A DNA stretch of 64,000 nt from CAIWHR01 sp963734055 (GTDB lineage: Bacteria; Pseudomonadota; Gammaproteobacteria; Burkholderiales; Casimicrobiaceae): NCBI GenBank assembly GCA_963734055.1, contig CAVTFQ010000003.1:496001-560000 (forward strand), in the 5' to 3' direction. Below are positions 7,813 to 16,432 of this stretch, in pieces. Below the pieces are notes generated by a model. It was not told where the DNA came from, searched no databases, and saw only the letters and a program-made list of their open reading frames with translations. A program made the translations under genes and the position numbers. Within the stretch, counting starts at the first letter, position 1, and every line of letters begins with the position of its first letter.

Positions 7813-10332
7813 ATGTCCGATGCACCCGTCATTGCCGCGTCGTCGTCGCCCGTGACGGTCTCGAAGGCGAGCGAGCCCGCGTGCGCGCTTCCGCCCGCAC
7901 GCTGCTTCCACTGCGGCAAGCCCAACCCGCACCCCCCGCGATGGCGCGCGGTGCTGACGGGCGCGCCGCGTGACTTCTGCTGCGCGGGCTGCCTGGGCAT
8001 CGCGCAGACGATCCACGCGGCCGGCCTCGACGCGTTCTACGATCGGCGCACCGAGCCCGCCGACCGGCCGCCCGAGGCGAGCGACGGCGCCGACGAATTC
8101 ACGCCGTGGGACGACCTCGCGACGCAGGCGGAATTCGTCCGCGAGCTGGCGGACGGAAAGAGCGAAGTATCGCTGCTGCTCGAGGGCATCCACTGCGGCG
8201 CGTGCGTCTGGCTGATCGAGCGCTGGCTCCTGCGGCGGCCGGGTGTCGCGGCCGTCGACGTCAACTTCGCGACGCGCCGCGCGCGCGTCGTCTACGACCC
8301 GGGACGGGAGCGCCTGTCCGGCGTGCTGCGCGCGGTGGCCGCCGTCGGCTATCACGCCTATCCCTACGATCCGGCCCGACGCGAGGCGCTGGTGCAGCGC
8401 GAATCGCGGACGCTGCTCCTGCGGATGGCCGTGGCTCTGCTCGCGATGATGCAGGTGATGATGTTTGCCGTCCCCACCTACATCACGGTCGACGGCGTCG
8501 AGCCGGCGCACCGGCTGCTGCTCGAGTGGGCGAGCCTCACGCTGACGCTGCCGGTGCTCTTCTACTCCGCCGCGCCGTTCTTCCGCGGCGCATGGCGGGA
8601 TGCGCGCGTGCGACGGCCCGGCATGGACGTGCCCGTCGCGCTCGGCGTCGCTGCCGCGTTCGGCGCGAGCGCATGGGCGACGCTCTCCGGAGGGGGCGCC
8701 GTCTACTACGACTCGGTCACCATGTTCGTCGCGCTGCTTCTCGTCGCGCGCTACGTCGAGCTCGCCGCACGCCGCCGCGCGGGCGACGCGGTCGAGGTGG
8801 TCGCGCGGGCGCGGCCCGCGCGCGCCGAGCGCTTCGTCGACTGGCCGGCGCGGCGCGAGGTCGAGGCGGTGGCCGCGTCGGCGCTCGCGCCGGGTGACCT
8901 CGTGCTCGTCCGCGCGGGCGCGACGGTTCCGGCGGACGGCGACGTCGTCGAGGGTGGAGCGAGCGTCGAGGAGGCGATCCTCACCGGCGAATCGCGACCG
9001 CTGCATCGTGCGACGGGCGACGCCGTGCTCGCGGGCAGCGTCGTGCGCGACGATGCGCTCGTCGTCCGCGTCGCGGCGGCGGGGGAAGCCACGCGGCTCG
9101 CCGCGATCGAGCGGCTCGTCACGCGCGCGGCGGGCGAGCGGCCGCGCGTCGCCCGCCTCGCGGACCGCGTCGCCGGGCGATTCGTGGCGCTCCTGCTCGT
9201 GCTGGCGGTCGCCACCGCGCTCATCTGGGGATTCCTCGAGCCCGCCCGCGCGCTCGCCGTCACCTTTGCCGTGCTCGTCGTGTCGTGCCCGTGCGCGCTG
9301 TCGCTGGCCACGCCCGCGGCGCTCGCCGCGGCGGCTGGCGCTCTCGCCCGACGGCACGTCGTCGTGGCTCGCGCCGACGCGCTGGAGGCCCTTGCCCGGG
9401 TCACGCACGTCGTGTTCGACAAGACCGGAACCCTGACTGCGGGCCGGGTGACGCTCGCCGACGTTCCGTGGCATCGCGAGGACACCGCGTCTGCCGCGGC
9501 GATCGCGCTCGCCGCCGCGCTCGAAGCGCAGTCGGAGCACCCGCTCGCGCAGGCTTTCCGCGAGGCCGCGCAGGGACAGGCGCTTCCCCGCGTCGAGGAA
9601 TTGCACGTCGTCGCGGGCCACGGCGTCGAAGGCGTGGTCGGGGGCCGGGTCGTGCGTCTGGGCCGACCCGCGTTCGTGACCGCCCTCTCCGGCGCGGCGT
9701 TGCCTGCCTGCAACGAGACGCCGGACCCTGCGGCCACGCTCGTCGCGCTCGGCGATGGGTGCGGCGTCGCGGCCCTGTTCGCGCTGTCGGATGCGTTGCG
9801 ACCGGGCGCGGCGGAACTGGTCGCCGCGCTCGCCTCGATGCGGGTCGTCCCGATGATCCTGTCCGGCGACCGCAGCGCGACCGTCGAGGCGGTCGCGGCG
9901 CGGCTCGGGATCGCCGATGCGCGCGGCGACGCGGCGCCCGAGGACAAGCGCGCGGCCGTCGCCAAGCTGCAGGCAGGGGGCGCCGTCGTGGCGATGATCG
10001 GCGACGGCATCAACGACGCGCCCTCGCTCGCGCAGGCACAGGTGTCGCTGAGCCTGGGCAGCGCGACGCCGCTCGCGCAGTGGACGGCGGACATCGTCGT
10101 GCTCTCCGACGACCTGCAACTCGTCGCCGGCACGCTCTCGCATGCACGCCGCACGTTCCGCATCGTGCGCGAGAACCTCGGGTGGGCGTTCGTCTACAAC
10201 GCGATCGCGATCCCCGCGGCCGCGTTCGGCTACGTGACGCCGCTCGCCGCCGCAGCCGGAATGTCCCTCTCCTCGATCATCGTCGTGGCGAACGCACTGC
10301 GCGTCGCGAGAATGCGCGGGCCCGGTACATGA
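7813..10332 (+). CDS. ccoI: Copper-transporting P1B-ATPase for cbb3 oxidase assembly
   Basis: An 839-residue heavy-metal P-type ATPase of the CcoI/FixI/CtpA branch. Residues 30-60 hold a Cys-rich N-terminal metal-binding module (C31-x2-C34, then CCAGC). An HMA domain follows with GIHCGACVWL near residue 127. The transmembrane CPC motif is near residue 492, the phosphorylation motif DKTGT near 536, SEHPLA near 577 and GDGIND near 730. It exports Cu(I) to the periplasm for loading the binuclear site of CcoN. The ATG at 7813 precedes the conserved Cys module. It is followed 10 bp later by ccoS. In most genomes ccoI sits in ccoGHIS; here it leads the cluster. Confidence 0.95.
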   Translation: MSDAPVIAASSSPVTVSKASEPACALPPARCFHCGKPNPHPPRWRAVLTGAPRDFCCAGCLGIAQTIHAAGLDAFYDRRTEPADRPPEASDGADEFTPWDDLATQAEFVRELADGKSEVSLLLEGIHCGACVWLIERWLLRRPGVAAVDVNFATRRARVVYDPGRERLSGVLRAVAAVGYHAYPYDPARREALVQRESRTLLLRMAVALLAMMQVMMFAVPTYITVDGVEPAHRLLLEWASLTLTLPVLFYSAAPFFRGAWRDARVRRPGMDVPVALGVAAAFGASAWATLSGGGAVYYDSVTMFVALLLVARYVELAARRRAGDAVEVVARARPARAERFVDWPARREVEAVAASALAPGDLVLVRAGATVPADGDVVEGGASVEEAILTGESRPLHRATGDAVLAGSVVRDDALVVRVAAAGEATRLAAIERLVTRAAGERPRVARLADRVAGRFVALLLVLAVATALIWGFLEPARALAVTFAVLVVSCPCALSLATPAALAAAAGALARRHVVVARADALEALARVTHVVFDKTGTLTAGRVTLADVPWHREDTASAAAIALAAALEAQSEHPLAQAFREAAQGQALPRVEELHVVAGHGVEGVVGGRVVRLGRPAFVTALSGAALPACNETPDPAATLVALGDGCGVAALFALSDALRPGAAELVAALASMRVVPMILSGDRSATVEAVAARLGIADARGDAAPEDKRAAVAKLQAGGAVVAMIGDGINDAPSLAQAQVSLSLGSATPLAQWTADIVVLSDDLQLVAGTLSHARRTFRIVRENLGWAFVYNAIAIPAAAFGYVTPLAAAAGMSLSSIIVVANALRVARMRGPGT

Positions 10333-10342
10333 GCCGATCCGC

Positions 10343-10582
10343 ATGGACGTCCTGATCCTGCTCATTCCGCTGTCGGTCGTGCTCGTGCTCCTCGTGGGTG
10401 CCGGATTCTGGTGGTCGGTCAAGAGCGGCCAGTACGACGATCTCGAGGGGCCCGCGCATCGGATCCTCGCCGACGACGACAGCGGCGCCGCGCCGGAGAG
10501 CCATTGCGGGAAAGACGCCGCTGCCCCAACGCAGGGGGAGGGTTTGACCGAGGTCAAACAAGGGCGGGAGCGGCCTCCTTAA
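10343..10582 (+). CDS. ccoS: cbb3 oxidase assembly protein CcoS
   Basis: A 79-residue small membrane protein. Its N-terminal helix (residues 3-25, ILLIPLSVVLVLLVGAGFWW) is followed by WSVKSGQYDDLEGPAHRIL, the characteristic CcoS signature. It helps insert cofactors into cbb3 oxidase. The C-terminal tail after residue 50 is not conserved, and the DNA encoding it contains the FNR box for ccoN (10544-10557), so the end of the gene doubles as promoter. The ATG at 10343 puts the CcoS motif at its usual place. Confidence 0.93.
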   Translation: MDVLILLIPLSVVLVLLVGAGFWWSVKSGQYDDLEGPAHRILADDDSGAAPESHCGKDAAAPTQGEGLTEVKQGRERPP

Positions 10583-10585
10583 CAT
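10544..10585 (+). promoter_or_regulatory. FNR-dependent class II promoter of ccoNOQP
   Basis: The FNR/ANR-type box TTGACCGAGGTCAA (10544-10557) has perfectly paired half-sites TTGAC and GTCAA. After 22 bp comes a -10-like hexamer TAACAT (10580-10585). The predicted start near 10592 puts the box centre at -41.5, the standard activator position. The box lies inside the ccoS 3' end, 121 bp before the ccoN ATG. Confidence 0.75.
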
Positions 10586-10677
10586 CGCGCGTCTGCGTGA
10601 CACTGGCAGGGTTGGCGCGCGGACCGGCGCGCAGCGAGTCATCGGCGCGAGACAACTTTCAGCGGGGGCGATCGACG

Positions 10678-12123
10678 ATGGGTGCGGCAAGCGCTGCGAC
10701 ATTCAACTACAAGGTGGTGCGCCAGTTTGCGATCATGACGGTCGTCTGGGGCATCGTCGGGATGCTGGTCGGCGTGATCGTCGCGGCCCAGCTGCTCCTG
10801 CCGGACTTCTTCCTCTGGGATGGAGTCTCCTGGCTTTCCTACGGGCGGCTGCGGCCGCTGCACACGAACGCCGTGATCTTCGCGTTCGGGGGCTGCGCGC
10901 TGTTCGCGACCTCGTACTACGTCGTCCAGCGCACCTGCCAGGTGCGGCTCTTCGGCGACGCGCTGGCCTCGTTCACGTTCTGGGGCTGGCAGGCGGTGAT
11001 CGTCCTGGCCGCGGTGACGCTGCCGCTCGGCTATACCTCGGGCAAGGAATACGCCGAGCTCGAATGGCCGATCGACATCCTGATCACGCTCGTGTGGGTC
11101 TCCTACGCGATCGTGTTCTTCGGGACGATCGTGCTGCGGAAGACGCCGCACATCTATGTCGCGAACTGGTTCTTCGGCGCGTTCATTCTGACGATCGCGG
11201 TGCTGCATCTCGTCAACAGCGCGGAGGTTCCGGTCTCGTTCTGGCCGATGAAGTCGTACTCGGCGTACGCCGGGACGCAGGATGCGATGGTGCAGTGGTG
11301 GTACGGGCACAACGCGGTCGGCTTCTTCCTGACCGCGGGCTTCCTCGGGATGATGTACTACTTCGTGCCGAAGCAGGCCGGCCGGCCGATCTACAGCTAC
11401 CGCCTCTCCGTGGTCCACTTCTGGGCGCTGATCTTCACGTACATGTGGGCGGGTCCGCACCACCTGCACTACACGGCGCTGCCGGACTGGACGCAGTCCC
11501 TCGGCATGCTGTTCTCGCTGATCCTGCTCGCGCCGTCCTGGGGCGGCATGATCAACGGGATCATGACGTTGTCCGGCGCATGGCACAAGCTGCGCGACGA
11601 CCCGATCCTCAAGTTCCTGATCGTGTCGCTCTCGTTCTACGGAATGAGCACGTTCGAGGGCCCGATGATGTCGATCAAGACCGTGAACGCGCTGTCGCAC
11701 TACACGGACTGGACCATCGGCCACGTGCACTCCGGCGCGCTCGGCTGGGTCGCGTTCATCACGATCGGCTGCATCTACTACCTGATCCCGCGGATGTTCG
11801 GCAAGACCGAGATGTGGTCGATCCGGTTGATCACGCTCCACTTCTGGATCGCGACGATCGGGGTCGTCCTCTACATCGCCTCGATGTGGATCGCGGGCGT
11901 GATGCAGGGCCTCATGTGGCGCGCGGTCAACGCCGACGGCACGCTCACCTACGCGTTCGTCGAAGGCGTCAAGGCCACTTACCCGTTCTACGCGATCCGG
12001 CTCTTGGGCGGCATGCTGTTCCTCGCCGGCATGCTGATCATGGCCTGGAACGTGATCAAGACGGTCGCCGGCGGAAGCGCGGTCGAGGCGCCGATCCCGG
12101 CCGCCGCGCCGGCGCACGCGTGA
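10678..12123 (+). CDS. ccoN: cbb3-type cytochrome c oxidase subunit I
   Basis: A 481-residue, 12-helix haem-copper oxidase subunit that reduces O2 to water and pumps protons. Conserved ligands are visible: His62 (RPLHTNAV) and His351 in the HVH motif as likely low-spin haem b ligands, His211 (YGHNAVG), His261-His262 (GPHHLHY) for CuB, and His349 for haem b3. The ATG at 10678 was chosen because it begins the family's N-terminus; the reading frame stays open further upstream. First gene of ccoNOQP, with ccoO 10 bp downstream and a predicted FNR promoter upstream. Confidence 0.97.
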   Translation: MGAASAATFNYKVVRQFAIMTVVWGIVGMLVGVIVAAQLLLPDFFLWDGVSWLSYGRLRPLHTNAVIFAFGGCALFATSYYVVQRTCQVRLFGDALASFTFWGWQAVIVLAAVTLPLGYTSGKEYAELEWPIDILITLVWVSYAIVFFGTIVLRKTPHIYVANWFFGAFILTIAVLHLVNSAEVPVSFWPMKSYSAYAGTQDAMVQWWYGHNAVGFFLTAGFLGMMYYFVPKQAGRPIYSYRLSVVHFWALIFTYMWAGPHHLHYTALPDWTQSLGMLFSLILLAPSWGGMINGIMTLSGAWHKLRDDPILKFLIVSLSFYGMSTFEGPMMSIKTVNALSHYTDWTIGHVHSGALGWVAFITIGCIYYLIPRMFGKTEMWSIRLITLHFWIATIGVVLYIASMWIAGVMQGLMWRAVNADGTLTYAFVEGVKATYPFYAIRLLGGMLFLAGMLIMAWNVIKTVAGGSAVEAPIPAAAPAHA

Positions 12124-12133
12124 GGAGCGGACG

Positions 12134-12748
12134 ATGAAGCTCAACCAGGAAATGCTCGAGCGGAACGTCGGCTGGATGATCGTCTGCATCGTCCTGCTCG
12201 TGAGCGTGGGCGGTCTCGCCGAAATCGTGCCGCTCTACTTCCAGAAGTCGACGACGGAGCCGACCAAGGGCGTGCTGCCGTACACGGCGCTCCAGCTGGC
12301 CGGCCGCGACGTGTACCTCCGCGAGGGGTGCTACAACTGCCATTCGCAGATGATCCGGCCGTTCCGGGCCGAGACCGAGCGCTACGGCCACTACTCGGTG
12401 GCGGGGGAGTCGGTCTACGACCATCCGTTCCAGTGGGGCAGCAAGCGCACCGGGCCCGATCTCGCGCGCGTCGGGGGCCGCTACTCGGACGACTGGCATC
12501 GCGTCCACCTCAACAATCCGCGCGACGTCGTCCCCGAATCGAACATGCCGGCCTATCCATGGCTTACGAAGGCGCCGGCGTCGGCCGGCAACCTCGGCGA
12601 CAAGATGCGCGCGCTTCGTCGCGTCGGGGTGCCGTACACCGACGATCAGATCGCGAAGGCCGAAGAGGAAGTCAAGGGCAAGACCGAGCAGGACGCGCTG
12701 GTGGCGTACCTGCAGAACCTCGGTCTCGCGCTGCCGAGCGTGAGGTAG
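12134..12748 (+). CDS. ccoO: cbb3 oxidase monohaem cytochrome c subunit II
   Basis: A 204-residue membrane-anchored c-type cytochrome. An N-terminal helix (residues 13-35) anchors it, and the haem-binding motif is C66-YN-C69-H70 within REGCYNCHSQMIRPF, the CcoO signature. The distal Met ligand is probably in SNMPAYPW. It passes electrons from CcoP to CcoN. The length matches CcoO (about 200 residues). It is followed after 2 bp by ccoQ. Confidence 0.97.
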   Translation: MKLNQEMLERNVGWMIVCIVLLVSVGGLAEIVPLYFQKSTTEPTKGVLPYTALQLAGRDVYLREGCYNCHSQMIRPFRAETERYGHYSVAGESVYDHPFQWGSKRTGPDLARVGGRYSDDWHRVHLNNPRDVVPESNMPAYPWLTKAPASAGNLGDKMRALRRVGVPYTDDQIAKAEEEVKGKTEQDALVAYLQNLGLALPSVR

Positions 12749-12750
12749 CC

Positions 12751-12927
12751 ATGAGCGACTACAGCATGATCGGCATCGCGACGACAGTGCTCTCGTTCCT
12801 CGCCTTCCTCGCCATCGTGGGATGGGCCTACAGCCGGAAGCGCGCGACGGCGTTCGCCGACGCGGCGAACGCGCCATTCGCGCTGCCCGACGACGCGGGC
12901 ACGGACATCGGAGAGCGGCGGTCATGA
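12751..12927 (+). CDS. ccoQ: cbb3 oxidase subunit CcoQ
   Basis: A 58-residue single-helix protein: the transmembrane segment is residues 6-25 (MIGIATTVLSFLAFLAIVGW), followed by a basic YSRKR stretch and an acidic tail. Size, topology and position between ccoO and ccoP identify it as CcoQ, which stabilises the complex. Its stop overlaps the ccoP start (ATGA). Confidence 0.92.
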   Translation: MSDYSMIGIATTVLSFLAFLAIVGWAYSRKRATAFADAANAPFALPDDAGTDIGERRS

Positions 12928-13901
12928 GCGACTTCACATCGGGATTCTGGAGCTGGTACGTCATCGTCCTCACGCTGGGCGGGATCGCCTACTGCGCGTG
13001 GCTCCTGTGGGTCACGGGTCGCATGCGCGTCAAGGCGGACGCGGCACCGGCAGCCGCCCCCGGCGGCAAGCAGGTCGAGCTCACCGGTCACACGTGGGAC
13101 GGCGACCTCGCCGAATACAACAATCCGCTGCCGCGCTGGTGGATGTGGCTGTTCTGGATCACGATCGCCTACGGGCTCGCGTACCTCGCCGCGTATCCCG
13201 GCCTCGGCAACTTCCGGGGCCTTCTCGGATGGACCTCGGCCGGCGCGTGGAAGGCGGAGACGGACGAGACCGAAGCGCGCCTCCGTCCGCTCTACGAGAA
13301 ATACGCCGGGATGGAGCTGCCCGCGATCGCGGCGGACGTGCAGGGGCGCGCGATGGGCGAGCGGATCTTCCTCGTCAACTGCGCGCCGTGCCACGGCTCC
13401 GACGCGCGCGGCGGGAAGGGGTTTCCGAATCTGACCGACAACGACTGGCTCTACGGCGGCGATCCCGCGACGATCGTCGCCAGCGTCACCAACGGCCGCA
13501 TGGGCGTGATGCCACCGCTCGGCCCGGGGCTCGGCGAGGATGGCGTGAAGAACGTGGTGGCGTACGTTCGCTCGCTGTCGGGCCTGCCGAGCGACGGGCT
13601 CAGGGCGCAGCTCGGCAAGCCCCTGTTCGAGCAGACCTGCTCGGCGTGTCACGGGATGGAGGGCAAGGGGAACCCGGCGCTCGGCGCGCCGAACCTGACC
13701 GACAAGACCTGGCTGTACGACAGCAGCGAGGCGACGATTGCCTACGGCATCAACAACGGCCGCCACATCGGCATGTCGCCCGAGCATCCGCCGATGCCGT
13801 CGTTCAAGGACACGCTGGGGCAGGGCCCGCTCGGGCCGGCGAGGATCAATCTCGTCGCCGCGTACGTCTGGGGGCTGTCGAACAAGCCCGCGGGCAAATG
13901 A
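12924..13901 (+). CDS. ccoP: cbb3 oxidase dihaem cytochrome c subunit III
   Basis: A 325-residue protein with two N-terminal helices (about residues 7-29 and 73-93) and two cytochrome c domains. The first haem motif is C153-AP-C156-H157, the second C239-SA-C242-H243. It receives electrons from the bc1 complex or soluble cytochromes and passes them to CcoO. The N-terminal FTSGFWSWYV and the DGDLAEYNNPLPRWW loop are CcoP hallmarks. The ATG overlaps the ccoQ stop. The gene is complete. Confidence 0.97.
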   Translation: MSDFTSGFWSWYVIVLTLGGIAYCAWLLWVTGRMRVKADAAPAAAPGGKQVELTGHTWDGDLAEYNNPLPRWWMWLFWITIAYGLAYLAAYPGLGNFRGLLGWTSAGAWKAETDETEARLRPLYEKYAGMELPAIAADVQGRAMGERIFLVNCAPCHGSDARGGKGFPNLTDNDWLYGGDPATIVASVTNGRMGVMPPLGPGLGEDGVKNVVAYVRSLSGLPSDGLRAQLGKPLFEQTCSACHGMEGKGNPALGAPNLTDKTWLYDSSEATIAYGINNGRHIGMSPEHPPMPSFKDTLGQGPLGPARINLVAAYVWGLSNKPAGK

Positions 13902-14018
13902 CGATGCGCCTCGCCCGCGGCCCCCGGAAGCGTCGGTGGCCGCGGCGCGCAATGCCGGCGCGCTCCGCCCGCGCCGTGCACTTTCGCCCAAGCCCCGCAT
14001 GACGGCGACGCCCCTGCC

Positions 14019-15449
14019 GTGAACGCCAACGATCCCTCCGTCGTCCCGCTCGTCGCCGCGCCGGCGGCCGAGGAAGTCTCGCTCCTCGAGATCCGCAGGA
14101 AGATCTACGTGCGCGCGGTGCACGGCTGGTTCGCGCAGTGGCGCTGGGGCCTCGTGTTCGCGACGCAGATTCTCTTCTACGGCTTGCCCTGGCTCACGTG
14201 GAACGGCCGGCAGGCGATCCTCTTCGAGATCGCCGAGCGCAAGTTCTACATCTTCGGGCTCGTGCTCTGGCCGCAGGACGTGATCTACCTTACCGCGCTG
14301 CTCGTGATCGCCGCGTACTCGCTGTTCCTGTTCACGGCCGTCGCGGGGCGCGTCTGGTGCGGCTATGCCTGCCCGCAGACGGTCTACACGCTGATCTTCC
14401 AGTGGATCGAGCGCAGGATCGAGGGCGAGCGCGCGGCGCGGATGAAGCTCGACAGCTCCGCGCTGTCGGCCTCGAAGGTTGCGACGAAGGCGGCCAAGCA
14501 CCTCGCGTGGCTCGCGATCGCGCTGTGGACCGGCTACACGTTCGTGGGCTATTTCTCGCCGATCCGCGACCTCGGCCTCCGCGCGATCGCGTGGCGGCTG
14601 GGGCCGTGGGAGACGTTCTGGATCCTGTTCTACGGGTTTGCGACCTACGGCAACGCGGGCTTCATGCGCGAGCAGGTGTGCAAGTACATGTGCCCGTACG
14701 CGCGGTTCCAGTCGGCGATGTTCGACCGCGACACGCTGATCATCGCCTACGACCGCGAGCGCGGCGAGCCGCGCGGCCCGCGCAGCCGCAAGGTGGATCC
14801 CGCCGCCGCGAGCCTCGGCCACTGCGTCGACTGCAACATCTGCGTCCAGGTCTGCCCGACCGGCATCGACATCCGCAAGGGTCTCCAGTACGAGTGCATC
14901 GGCTGTGCGGCGTGCATCGACGGGTGCGACCAGGTGATGGACAAGATGGGCTACCCGAAGGGGCTCATCCGCTACGCGTCGGAGAACGCGCTCGAGCGGC
15001 ACCTCGATCGCAGCGCGATGTGGCGGCGGATGCTGCGGCCGCGGACGCTGATCTACACGAGCCTGCTCGCGGTCATCATCGCCGCGATGGGCGTTTCGCT
15101 CGCACTCAGGAACCCGCTCAAGGTCGACGTGATCCGCGACCGCGGCGCGCTCGCGCGCGAGGCCGCGCCCGGCGTGATCGAGAACGTCTACCGGATCCAG
15201 ATCATGAACACCGACGAGGCCGCACGCTCGTTCACGATCGCGGCCGAGGGAATTCCCGGTCTCAAGGTCGAAGGCGTCGAGCAGCCGCTCGCGGTCGCCG
15301 CGGCAGGGTCGCGGCTCATCCCGGTCCGGGTGCAGGCTCCGACCGACGCCGCCAAGCCCGGCTCGAACGCGATCGAGTTCGTCGTGCGGTCGAGCGACGA
15401 GCCCGCGCTCGTCCGTCGCGAGAAATCGACGTTCCTCCTGCCGCGATGA
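14019..15449 (+). CDS. ccoG: cbb3 oxidase accessory 4Fe-4S protein CcoG
   Basis: A 476-residue membrane protein of the CcoG/RdxA/FixG family. Transmembrane segments lie around residues 45-65, 90-115, 165-185, 200-220 and 345-365. Between the last two are polyferredoxin motifs: CVDCNICVQVCP and CIGCAACIDGCD. The GYACPQTVYT motif near residue 115 is also typical. It is proposed to reduce copper during cbb3 assembly. The start is GTG at 14019. The C-terminal periplasmic domain (residues 370-476) is Ig-like, as in the family. The 117 bp between ccoP and this gene hold no supported gene. Confidence 0.94.
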   Translation: MNANDPSVVPLVAAPAAEEVSLLEIRRKIYVRAVHGWFAQWRWGLVFATQILFYGLPWLTWNGRQAILFEIAERKFYIFGLVLWPQDVIYLTALLVIAAYSLFLFTAVAGRVWCGYACPQTVYTLIFQWIERRIEGERAARMKLDSSALSASKVATKAAKHLAWLAIALWTGYTFVGYFSPIRDLGLRAIAWRLGPWETFWILFYGFATYGNAGFMREQVCKYMCPYARFQSAMFDRDTLIIAYDRERGEPRGPRSRKVDPAAASLGHCVDCNICVQVCPTGIDIRKGLQYECIGCAACIDGCDQVMDKMGYPKGLIRYASENALERHLDRSAMWRRMLRPRTLIYTSLLAVIIAAMGVSLALRNPLKVDVIRDRGALAREAAPGVIENVYRIQIMNTDEAARSFTIAAEGIPGLKVEGVEQPLAVAAAGSRLIPVRVQAPTDAAKPGSNAIEFVVRSSDEPALVRREKSTFLLPR

Positions 15450-15973
15450 CGATGGCTGCCGACACGCTGCCTCCCGCGCCGTGGTATCGCCAGCGCTGGC
15501 CGTGGTTCCTGATCGCCGGCCCGGCGATCGTCGTCGTCGCGGCGCTATACACCGCCTGGCTCGCGGCGACGACCGACGATGGCGTCATCGCCGACGACTA
15601 CTACAAGCGCGGGCTTCTCGTGAACAGGGAGATCGACCGCTTCGCCCGGGCGCGCGCGCTCGGGTTGGCCGCGACGCTGCGCGTGACGCCCGACGGCGCC
15701 GCGACGCTCGTGCTTCGCGGCTCGGACGACCCGGCCGCGGCGCCGCCGGCGGTGCGGCTCCTGCTCGCCCATCCGACGCGCGCCGGCCGGGATCGTAACG
15801 CGGTGCTGACGCGCGGCCCGGACGGCGTGTACGTCGGGACGATCGGGCCGAGGCCCGGCGGGCGGTGGCTCGTCACCGTCGAGGCCGACGCGTGGCGGCT
15901 GCCGACGATACCCACGACCGACGGGCTCGACGTGCTGGTGATCGATCCCGATTCCGCGAGGAGAGGACAATGA
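15446..15973 (+). CDS. ccoH: FixH/CcoH-family protein
   Basis: A 175-residue protein with one N-terminal helix (residues 20-42, WFLIAGPAIVVVAALYTAW) and a periplasmic beta-rich domain. The motif DDYYKRGLLVNREIDR just after the membrane helix is the FixH family signature. CcoH is needed for stable cbb3 oxidase. The ATG overlaps the ccoG stop (ATGA), and its stop overlaps the next gene in the same way. Confidence 0.88.
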   Translation: MTMAADTLPPAPWYRQRWPWFLIAGPAIVVVAALYTAWLAATTDDGVIADDYYKRGLLVNREIDRFARARALGLAATLRVTPDGAATLVLRGSDDPAAAPPAVRLLLAHPTRAGRDRNAVLTRGPDGVYVGTIGPRPGGRWLVTVEADAWRLPTIPTTDGLDVLVIDPDSARRGQ

Positions 15974-16311
15974 CGACCGACGGCACCTTCGGACACCGGA
16001 TCATGTGGGTGATGTGGCCGGCATTCCTCGTGGCCGGGATCGCCGAGGCGATCTTCTTCACGATCTTCGATCCCTTCGAGCTGCACTTCTTCGGCGCGCC
16101 GCTCGAGCTCTCGCGCTCGGCGATCTACACGATGGGATTCTTCGGCTTCTGGGCGCTCGGGATCGCGTCGTCCGCGCTGACGGTGTTCCTCGAGCGCTCG
16201 CCGTGGGAGGTCAACCGGTGCCCGCTGGAGCCGCTCGCGCGCCCCGACGGATGCCCGAAGCGCGAGGAGGCCGACGCGTGCTGCGGACCGGGCGAGGCCG
16301 TGCGACGGTGA
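15970..16311 (+). CDS. Small two-helix membrane protein with Cys-rich tail, end of cco cluster
   Basis: A 113-residue protein with two transmembrane helices (about residues 11-35 and 50-72). Its cytosolic C-terminal tail has four cysteines (NRCPLEP, GCPKRE, ACCGPG). No family with known function is recognised. Coupling to ccoH by an ATGA overlap places it in cbb3 assembly or metal handling by context only; the Cys tail could bind copper or iron. The ATG at 15970 was chosen over an upstream in-frame start because it avoids a long overlap with ccoH. Confidence 0.75.
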   Translation: MTTDGTFGHRIMWVMWPAFLVAGIAEAIFFTIFDPFELHFFGAPLELSRSAIYTMGFFGFWALGIASSALTVFLERSPWEVNRCPLEPLARPDGCPKREEADACCGPGEAVRR

Positions 16312-16392
16312 GGGGTCGCGGCCTCCGCGCCGCCCAGCCGACCCGATGAGCCGAACTGTCGGCCGCATGCGGCGACTCGCGATTGCTCGCAT

Positions 16393-16410
16393 CCCCAAGC
16401 AGGCTTGGGG
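16393..16410. terminator. Palindrome between the convergent cco and fnr genes
   Basis: CCCCAAGC-AG-GCTTGGGG is a perfect 8-bp inverted repeat (16393-16410) in the 121-bp gap where the cco operon and fnr converge. It lacks a T-run in either direction, so it is at best a weak bidirectional terminator or pause site. Another short dyad (GTCGGCCGCATGCGGCGAC) precedes it. Confidence 0.35.
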
Positions 16411-16432
16411 CCCCTGCTCGCCGCTCGCGCCG

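Noticed and set aside
7669..10557. 962-residue ORF antisense to ccoI and ccoS
   Set aside because: A long open frame caused by high GC content opposite well-supported genes, with low-complexity Arg-rich translation. The same applies to the large antisense frames over carB, ftsH and ccoN.
13898..14002. 34-residue ORF overlapping the ccoP stop
   Set aside because: Arg/Pro/Ala-rich composition typical of random GC-rich frames, no family and no clear ribosome-binding site.
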